From: CAYORM01 sp964406375
Lineage (GTDB): Bacteria; Pseudomonadota; Alphaproteobacteria; DSM-16000; Inquilinaceae
Length of the DNA: 20,441 bases
Direction: 5' to 3'
Assembly (NCBI GenBank): GCA_964406375.1
Contig: CAYORM010000051.1
Location: forward strand, 1 to 20,441
Shown here: positions 15,965 through 20,441 of the stretch, one piece after another
How the letters are laid out: each line of letters starts with the position of its first letter
How positions within the stretch are numbered: position 1 is the stretch's first letter
Notes under the pieces: generated by a model
What the model was told of the DNA's origin: nothing
The model's input: only the letters and a program-made list of their open reading frames with translations
The model's database searches: none
Translations under genes and position numbers: made by a program

Positions 15965-17131
15965 TCAGGATAATGCCGGCACCAGCCGGTCGAGCGCCGT
16001 CGCCAGCCGGTCCTGCGAACCGGCAAAGCACAGCCGCAGATAGCCCTCGCCGCCCGGGCCGAAGGCGGTGCCGGGGGCGAGGCCGACCTTCGCCTCGCGC
16101 AGCAGCCTCAGCGCCAGGGCCCGGCTGTCCGGTTCCCCTTCGACCGAAAAGAACAGATAGAAGGCGCCGTCGGGCGGGACCAGCCGGACTCGCCGCGCCT
16201 CCGCTAGTCGGCTGCAGACCAGCGCGCGCGCCGCGCGGCAGGCCTCGACCTGGGCACGCAGGAAGGGCTCGCCCTCGGTCACGGCGGCCAGCGCGCCGTA
16301 CTGCAGGAAGGTCGGCACGCCCGAGGTGTTGAACTGCTGCAGGTTCTCGAAGACCTGACCGAGGCTCTCATGCGCGACGATCCAGCCGAGGCGCCAGCCG
16401 GTCATCGCCCAGTTCTTCGAGAAGGTGTTGACGATGATCAGACGGTCGTCGGGCTCGGCGATGGCGAGGAAAGAGGGGGCGGTCTCCTCATTGCCCCAGG
16501 CGAAACGGGCATAGACCTCGTCGGCGATCAGCCAGATCCCGTGCGTCCGGCAGAAATTCAGGATGGCGCACTGCTCCTCGCGCGTCGCGGTCCAGCCGGT
16601 GGGATTGCCGGGCGAGTTGATGAAGATCGCGCGGGTGCGCGGGCCGCAGGCGGCGAACAGCCGGTCGAGATCGAGCCGCCAGCGCCCCTCGGTGGCGGTG
16701 ATCGGCACGGTAACGGGCCGCCCGCCGGCGATCTCGATCGCGCTGAAGATGTTCGGCCAGACGGGCGAGGGGATGACGACCTCATCGCCCGGTGCGAGCA
16801 GCGCCTGCGCGGTCATCATGATCGCCTGCATCCCGCCGACGGTGACGTAGATCCGCTCATCGGCCGGCCGCGCCCCGGTGATGGCGCCGAGATAGTCGGC
16901 GAGGGCGGTCCTGAGCGGCGGCAGCCCGCGCTGCCAGGTGTAGAAGGTGTGCCCGGCCTCAAGCGCGCGCGTCGCCGCCGCGGCGATGAAGGGGGGCGTG
17001 GGACGGTCGCCTTCGCCGACCCAGAGGCGAATCACCTCGGGATCGTCCCGACCGGCATTGACCAGCTCGATGATCCCGCTTTCGGGAAGGGCTGCGATGT
17101 CCGGCCGGATGGCGGCCAGGAGGTGGGTCAC
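15965..17131 (-). CDS. PLP-dependent class I/II aminotransferase
   Basis: The product is 388 residues from a GTG at 17129-17131, which has GGAGGA nine bases upstream. A longer frame from ATG 17164 would place that GGAGGA inside the gene and its ATG inside a -10-like TGCTATGGT, so I reject it. Fold type I aspartate-aminotransferase-family landmarks in this numbering are the Tyr64/Trp66 region after EAGHTF, INSPGNPTG (171-179, with Asn177), ADEVY (203-207, Asp204 and Tyr207), FSKNWAMTGWRLGW with the Schiff-base Lys239, and Arg247. The C-terminal PPDGAFYLFF and GEGYLRLCFA segments are also typical, with the substrate-carboxylate arginine in YLRLCF. The reaction is amino-group transfer from an amino acid to a 2-oxo acid in the cytoplasm. 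The specific substrate cannot be assigned. Confidence 0.92.
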   Translation of the reverse strand: MTHLLAAIRPDIAALPESGIIELVNAGRDDPEVIRLWVGEGDRPTPPFIAAAATRALEAGHTFYTWQRGLPPLRTALADYLGAITGARPADERIYVTVGGMQAIMMTAQALLAPGDEVVIPSPVWPNIFSAIEIAGGRPVTVPITATEGRWRLDLDRLFAACGPRTRAIFINSPGNPTGWTATREEQCAILNFCRTHGIWLIADEVYARFAWGNEETAPSFLAIAEPDDRLIIVNTFSKNWAMTGWRLGWIVAHESLGQVFENLQQFNTSGVPTFLQYGALAAVTEGEPFLRAQVEACRAARALVCSRLAEARRVRLVPPDGAFYLFFSVEGEPDSRALALRLLREAKVGLAPGTAFGPGGEGYLRLCFAGSQDRLATALDRLVPALS

Positions 17132-17159
17132 GACGGGTAATCCTCCGGATGAGGGAGCG

Positions 17160-17168
17160 ACCATAGCA
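17160..17168 (-). promoter_or_regulatory. Extended -10 element TGCTATGGT before the aminotransferase
   Basis: The element reads TGCTATGGT on the minus strand, 28 nt before the GTG start at 17131. The ribosome-binding site GGAGGA (17141-17146) lies between them. This gives a leader of about 21 nt. No clear -35 is visible. Confidence 0.42.
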
Positions 17169-17260
17169 GCAAATCCGGCCCTTCTTGGGCACGGGGATTG
17201 GCCCCGGTCCCGGGCCCCGATGACCCTTGCGGCTCGGCGGCAGCCGGGGGAGGCTGGCGC

Positions 17261-18328
17261 ATGGCGGAGGTCGAGCCTACCGGCATGGCGCGGTTAACGA
17301 CACCCGGGGCGCTGGCGGCGGCGGGGGTGGTCGCTTTTGTCTGCGTCGCGGTGGCGGCAGCGATGCCGCTCGCCGCCTATACCCTCGGCCTCGCGCTGTT
17401 CGGTCTGCCGCATGTGCTGGCGGAGATGGGCTATGTGCGCCGGCGATTCGGCGCGCGCATCCCGGCCGGCGGCTGGGCGGTGCTGCTGGGCCTCCTGGCG
17501 ATGATCGTCGCGCTGCGGGTGTCCGTGCTTGCCGGGGTGGTCGGGGCGGCGACGGCGCGGCCCTTCGAACTCGCGGCGGTCGCGGCACTGGCCCTCGCGG
17601 TGGCGCCGCTGGCGCCGCCGGCGCGGCGACCGCTGGTGCTGGTGGCGACGTTGACGCTGGGCATTGCGGCACTCGCGGCGCCCCTGCTGACGCTGCTCTT
17701 CCTTGCGGTTCTCCACAATCTGACGCCGGTCGCGTTCTTCGCGGAGGCAGCACCGCCGGGCCGGCGTCTCGCGGCGGCGTCGCTCGCGACCTTGGTCTTC
17801 ATCGGCGGCCCGGCTCTGGTCGCAACGGGCGTGGCCGGTGACGCGATGGCGGCGCTCGGCCTTGCGGCGATGGAGGCAGCCCCGCTCGCCAGCGGCCCGT
17901 TGCGCGCCCAGTTCGGCGCCTATCTGCCGCCTTCGCTGCACGGGCTCGCCTGGGCGCCGCAGCTCTTCGCCGCGATCGTCGCCGCCCAGCTCCTGCACTA
18001 CGCCGCGGTGATCTTGGCGCTGCCGCGCCTGCTGCCGGCCGAGCCGGCCCCCCGCGTCCGGCGGCGCGGGCTGGCGATCGCCGCGGCGACGCTGCCCCTC
18101 GCCCTGCTGTTCTTCGCCGATTTCGGCGAGGGCCGCGCGGTCTACGGCATCGCCTCGGCCGTCCATGCCTGGATCGAGGTGCCGGTCCTGCTGCTCGCGC
18201 TGGCCGCGGCCGGGGGTGGCGGTCAGCGCAGCAGGAAGAGCGCGATGCCGAGCGCGAAGGAGACGGCGTTCGTCGCCGCGGACAGCCCCAGCGCGACGAT
18301 GGCCCCGCTGCGCAGCAGCAGCCCATAG
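17261..18328 (+). CDS. Polytopic membrane protein with conserved-looking histidines, function unknown
   Basis: I do not recognise this 355-residue protein with certainty. The ATG at 17261 has GGGGGAGG seven bases upstream, so a GTG-type start further up is less likely. About nine hydrophobic segments run through the chain. Several histidines sit in or next to them: FGLPHVLAEMGYV, VLHNLTPV, LHGLAWAPQ, LLHYAAV and AVHAWIEVP. Intramembrane histidines of this kind suggest metal or heme binding, loosely recalling Brp/Blh carotene dioxygenases, but I see no true match. The last ~35 residues (from QRSRKSAM) are polar and Ser/Ala-rich. They overlap the antisense C-terminus of the gene at 18223-18606 by 106 bp, so the natural end may be earlier, or the tail may reflect a frameshift. 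Confidence 0.7.
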   Translation: MAEVEPTGMARLTTPGALAAAGVVAFVCVAVAAAMPLAAYTLGLALFGLPHVLAEMGYVRRRFGARIPAGGWAVLLGLLAMIVALRVSVLAGVVGAATARPFELAAVAALALAVAPLAPPARRPLVLVATLTLGIAALAAPLLTLLFLAVLHNLTPVAFFAEAAPPGRRLAAASLATLVFIGGPALVATGVAGDAMAALGLAAMEAAPLASGPLRAQFGAYLPPSLHGLAWAPQLFAAIVAAQLLHYAAVILALPRLLPAEPAPRVRRRGLAIAAATLPLALLFFADFGEGRAVYGIASAVHAWIEVPVLLLALAAAGGGGQRSRKSAMPSAKETAFVAADSPSATMAPLRSSSP

Positions 18329-18606
18329 GCCACCCCCTCGACGAGCACCACCCCGGTCTCGACGATCAGCGCCGCGGCTGGCCAGTCCAGGTGATGGGTC
18401 AGCGCCCGCATGGCGGGCCAGGCGGCGGGGTGTGACAGCAGCGTGCCGGCCAGAGCGGCGAGCGCCGCCGCGGCGATCCGCAGCCCCGGCGACCGCCAGC
18501 CGGACCACGCGGCCGGTCGCCGCCTTCGGTTGAGGATGCCGGCGATCGTCGCTGCCACGAGCGCTTCGACGGCGATCGACAACAGGCGGGCATCGTCGGC
18601 GGACAT
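18223..18606 (-). CDS. Small four-helix membrane protein, function unknown
   Basis: The product is 127 residues from the ATG at 18604-18606; no strong ribosome-binding site is seen. Four hydrophobic segments are visible (about residues 8-25, 43-58, 76-98 and 102-126), with a basic NRRRRPAAW loop after the first. The chain ends directly at the last helix (LGIALFLLR). Codon third positions are G/C-rich as in real genes. It converges with and overlaps the membrane gene at 17261-18328, and the two could form a local pair. No family is recognised. Confidence 0.6.
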   Translation of the reverse strand: MSADDARLLSIAVEALVAATIAGILNRRRRPAAWSGWRSPGLRIAAAALAALAGTLLSHPAAWPAMRALTHHLDWPAAALIVETGVVLVEGVAYGLLLRSGAIVALGLSAATNAVSFALGIALFLLR

Positions 18607-18715
18607 CGCCGAGCATCATGGCGCAGCGATCACGGCCGCAGTAGAGTGGCGGCGACATTCGGCAGCGATCGAGGACGCTGCGTGGCAGAGCATCAGCCAC
18701 CTGCCCGGCCCGGGC

Positions 18716-18933
18716 ATGGTCAACCGCATCGTGATCCCCGACCGGCTCGCGGCAGTGGGACGGGCGCTCTACGCCCTCGATGGCCGAGTGACCTCGCCGC
18801 TGATCTCCACGTGCCGTACCGGACGATGCGGCGTTGGATGGGGGGCGACCGGACCATCCCACGACGGATCGGTACGGAGCTCCGCGCACTGCTCCGGCAG
18901 TGGCGTAGCGAGATCCACGGGCTGCTCGCGTGA
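18716..18933 (+). pseudogene. Small helix-turn-helix protein gene broken by a one-base deletion
   Basis: From the ATG at 18716 the frame reads MVNRIVIPDRLAAVGRALY. It then loses sense, continuing as ALDGRV. The next frame continues the same kind of protein as PRWPSDLAADLHVPYRTMRR, WMGGDRTIP and TELRALLRQWRSEIHGLLA, with a stop at 18931-18933. One missing base in the codon at 18773-18774 (after TAC 18770-18772) would join the halves as ALYGPRWPSDL. This gives a protein of about 72 residues resembling small alphaproteobacterial/phage DNA-binding proteins with a Cro-like helix-turn-helix (SDLAADLHVPYRTMRRWMGG). It is either a recent pseudogene or a sequencing error. Its end overlaps the region just before the secreted protein at 18981. 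Confidence 0.7.
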
Positions 18934-18980
18934 CCATGCGCCGCGCCGAAACGGACATCCAGTCGGGGAGAGACGCCACC

Positions 18981-19475
18981 ATGGCCTTCCGTCCGCGTAC
19001 CCTGTCCCGTGCCGCCGCGTCGCGCGCGGCGCCGTCCGGCGGCGCAGCCGTCGCGATCGCCGCACTCCTGGGCGCGGCCGTCATCATCACCGCGGCGCCC
19101 ACGGCCCGGGCGGACATCGTGTCGCCCGAGGAGACCTTGCCCGACGCGGTCGTCGGTTCGTGCTGGACGAGCTCGCCCTATTTCAGCAACGGGACGATGA
19201 CGCGCCTGTGCATCGTCTCGCCCTGGCTGGCGACCTATGAGGGGCGTGTCGCCGACGCCCCCGATTTCCTCTGCCGTGGCAAGGCGGATCTCGGATTGTG
19301 GGACGGCGTCCTCAGCATCTATGAGCGCGCGGCCGAATGTACGACGAGCTCCTGGACGCCCGAGACCTTCGAATGCCATTGGGACGAGGCACGGGCACTG
19401 GCCGGCGGGCCGATCCCCTGCACGGTCGACGAGCCGAATTTCGGCAGGGCCAAGCTCAGCTTCACGCGGGAGTGA
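18981..19475 (+). CDS. Secreted cysteine-rich protein of unknown function
   Basis: The product is 164 residues from the ATG at 18981, with GGGGAG about 10 bases upstream. An earlier GTG at 18930 would put charged residues before the signal. A basic start and a long hydrophobic core (about 21-40) end in PTARADIV, with likely signal cleavage after Ala44. The mature part (about 120 residues) has six cysteines (GSCWTSS, RLCIVS, FLCRGK, AECTTSS, FECHWD, IPCTVD). These could form three disulfides in the periplasm. I recognise no family. It stands alone after the broken HTH gene. Confidence 0.75.
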   Translation: MAFRPRTLSRAAASRAAPSGGAAVAIAALLGAAVIITAAPTARADIVSPEETLPDAVVGSCWTSSPYFSNGTMTRLCIVSPWLATYEGRVADAPDFLCRGKADLGLWDGVLSIYERAAECTTSSWTPETFECHWDEARALAGGPIPCTVDEPNFGRAKLSFTRE

Positions 19476-19510
19476 CGCGCGCGGGCCGTCGCGGCGGGGG
19501 GCGGGTGCCG

Positions 19511-19774
19511 TCAGTGCAGGCGGAACTCGGCCCCGACCTGACGGAAGCTGGCCGGCTCGATGAGCTGGAGGCTGCCGACGGTGACCGAATGCAGGCGCCC
19601 GTCGATCTCCCGCGTCCAGAAATCGAGGAAGCGGCGCAGCTCCGGATAGGCCGGCGCGATGTCGAGATTCTGCCAGATGAAGCTCTGCAGCAATCCCGGA
19701 TGGTCCGGCATGTGATACAGGATCTCGGCGGTCGTCATCCGATAGCCGCGTAGCTGACGCTCCATCTCCGTCAT
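19511..19774 (-). CDS. usg: Usg family protein
   Basis: The product is 87 residues, the normal length. The whole chain matches the small alphaproteobacterial Usg family: YRMTTAEILYHMPDHPGLLQ, FIWQNLDIAPAYPELRRFLD, FWTREIDGRLHSVTV and a final EFRLH. The family was named from a gene near tryptophan-biosynthesis genes and was once suggested to relate to phosphoribosylanthranilate isomerase, but its function is unproven. The ATG at 19772-19774 has GGGAGA seven bases upstream. It is divergent from groES. Confidence 0.9.
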   Translation of the reverse strand: MTEMERQLRGYRMTTAEILYHMPDHPGLLQSFIWQNLDIAPAYPELRRFLDFWTREIDGRLHSVTVGSLQLIEPASFRQVGAEFRLH

Positions 19775-19843
19775 CGTTCAGTCTCCCAACCGGGCGGCCG
19801 CCGGACCGTGGCGGCCGGGGCGGCGTACTGCCGCCATACCCGT

Positions 19844-19872
19844 AGAATGACCCGGCGCCGTCCCGGTTTCAA
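19844..19872 (-). promoter_or_regulatory. Weak candidate promoter for usg
   Basis: On the minus strand, TTGAAA (19867-19872), 17 bp, then CATTCT (19844-19849), about 70 bp upstream of the usg ATG. The -35 is good and the -10 poor. The 10-bp sequence ggtttcaatg occurs twice here (19865-19874 and 19886-19895, offset 21 bp). Confidence 0.3.
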
Positions 19873-19962
19873 TGGATAAGCGTTTGGTTTCAATGCGTTG
19901 GCAGCATGGAGCCGCGAGTGCTGCCAGGCGCGCAAAAATCTGCGGCAAACGCGCCGGCCCCC

Positions 19963-19991
19963 CTTGATACCGGGCGCCACCCTCCATAAAT
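19963..19991 (+). promoter_or_regulatory. Sigma32-like heat-shock promoter of groES
   Basis: CTTGATA (19963-19969), about 13 bp, then CTCCATAAAT (near 19982-19991) resembles the CTTGAAA / CCCATnT heat-shock pattern of alphaproteobacteria. It also half-fits sigma70 (TTGATA, 15-bp spacer, CATAAA). The CIRCE operator begins right after it, so HrcA binding would cover the transcription start. Confidence 0.65.
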
Positions 19992-19994
19992 CGG

Positions 19995-20021
19995 CTGGCA
20001 CTCGCCGGGGAGGAGTGCTAA
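19995..20021 (+). promoter_or_regulatory. CIRCE operator (HrcA-binding inverted repeat)
   Basis: CTGGCACTC (19995-20003), a 9-base spacer, then GAGTGCTAA (20013-20021). This is the CIRCE consensus TTAGCACTC-N9-GAGTGCTAA with two mismatches (bases 1 and 3) in the left arm. HrcA repressor binding here would control groES and presumably groEL. The rest of the 328-bp gap 19775-20102 holds the two promoter candidates above and the groES leader. Confidence 0.9.
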
Positions 20022-20102
20022 CAACCCGGCGCCGCGGCCGGTCGGCCCATCCGAAGGGTGGCGCTCCGGACGCGAAGGTCATCGAGACGTGGGAGAAAAC
20101 AG

Positions 20103-20441
20103 ATGAATTTTCGTCCCCTGCACGACCGCGTGCTGGTGCGTCGTATCGAGCAGAACGAGAAGACGCCGGGCGGCATCATCATCCCCGATACCGCCAAGGA
20201 GAAGCCGCAGGAGGGCGAGGTGATCTCCGTCGGCGCAGGCACCCGTGACGAGACCGGTAAGCTGGTGCCGCTCGATGTCAAGGCCGGCGACCGGATCCTC
20301 TTCGGCAAGTGGTCGGGGACCGAGGTGAAGCTCAATGGTCAGGACTACCTGATCATGAAGGAAAGCGACATCCTGGGCATCATTGAGGACGCGAAGGCGG
20401 CAAAGGCGGCCTGGTCCACGGCACCGACCCCGAAATCCGAC
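20103..20441 (+). CDS. groES: Co-chaperonin GroES (GroEL lid); 3' end cut by window
   Basis: The first ~95 residues are a clear GroES: FRPLHDRVLVRRIEQNEKTP, the mobile-loop region GGIIIPDTAKEKPQEGEVIS, AGDRILFGKWSGTEVKL and DYLIMKESDILGII. GroES caps GroEL and helps fold proteins in the cytoplasm. The ATG at 20103 follows GGGAG. Control by CIRCE plus a heat-shock promoter lies just upstream. Most GroES proteins stop at about 95-105 residues. Here the frame continues without a stop through residue 113 (AKAAKAAWSTAPTPKSD) to the window edge, an Ala/Lys-rich extension. groEL should follow but is outside the window. Confidence 0.96.
   Translation, partial: MNFRPLHDRVLVRRIEQNEKTPGGIIIPDTAKEKPQEGEVISVGAGTRDETGKLVPLDVKAGDRILFGKWSGTEVKLNGQDYLIMKESDILGIIEDAKAAKAAWSTAPTPKSD

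Noticed and set aside
17294..19117. 607-codon minus-strand frame
   Set aside because: It is antisense to several better-supported genes and is Arg/Gln-rich; it is a composition artefact.
18720..19379. 219-codon minus-strand frame
   Set aside because: It is antisense to the broken HTH gene and the secreted protein, and its composition is that of a shadow frame.

Overview
The window is a very GC-rich (roughly 70% by eye), gene-dense bacterial chromosome segment. It fits an alphaproteobacterium, probably of the Rhodospirillales or a related group. The pointers are a Usg-family gene, groES under a CIRCE operator with a sigma32-like promoter, an ECF sigma factor paired with an NrsF (DUF1109) anti-sigma factor, and stand-alone dimethylglycine/sarcosine-dehydrogenase-type flavoenzymes. 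I see no tRNA, rRNA, CRISPR array, insertion sequence or phage gene. It looks like ordinary chromosome rather than a mobile island.

Layout. 1-2043 (+): the 3' end of a dimethylglycine/sarcosine-dehydrogenase-like gene overlapping a choline-kinase-like phosphotransferase, closed by a 17-bp perfect hairpin. 2086-2642 (-): a small membrane-anchored DUF883-like protein and a 42-residue glycine-zipper protein. 2783-4683 (+): an unrecognised acidic secreted protein, then 2 bp later a BMP-family periplasmic binding protein with no transporter genes nearby. 4740-8518 (-): a complete dimethylglycine/sarcosine-dehydrogenase-like flavoenzyme followed by the co-chaperone pair cbpA-cbpM. 8658-11283 (+): a 59-residue membrane protein, a DUF1624 membrane acyltransferase-like protein, an ECF sigma factor and its NrsF-type anti-sigma. 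11288-14472 (-): macA-macB efflux genes. 14570-17131 (-): a TrmH/SpoU-type RNA methyltransferase, a GNAT acetyltransferase and a PLP aminotransferase. 17261-18606: two unrecognised membrane proteins that converge and overlap. 18716-19475 (+): a frameshifted small helix-turn-helix gene and a Cys-rich secreted protein. 19511-20441: divergent usg and groES (truncated by the window end) with a heat-shock control region between them.

How it fits together. Two paralogous one-carbon flavoenzymes plus a choline-kinase-like protein suggest catabolism of choline/betaine-derived N-methyl compounds. cbpAM and groES belong to protein quality control. The ECF/NrsF pair is a self-contained envelope or metal-stress regulatory module. 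MacAB is an efflux pump lacking a local outer-membrane partner. I found no convincing new multi-gene system. The most unusual items are the secreted-protein/BMP pair, the overlapping convergent membrane genes, the frameshifted HTH gene, and a recurring TGCTATGST element 26-31 nt before three start codons. In two of those three cases the element contains the ATG that a longest-ORF method would wrongly choose as the start.
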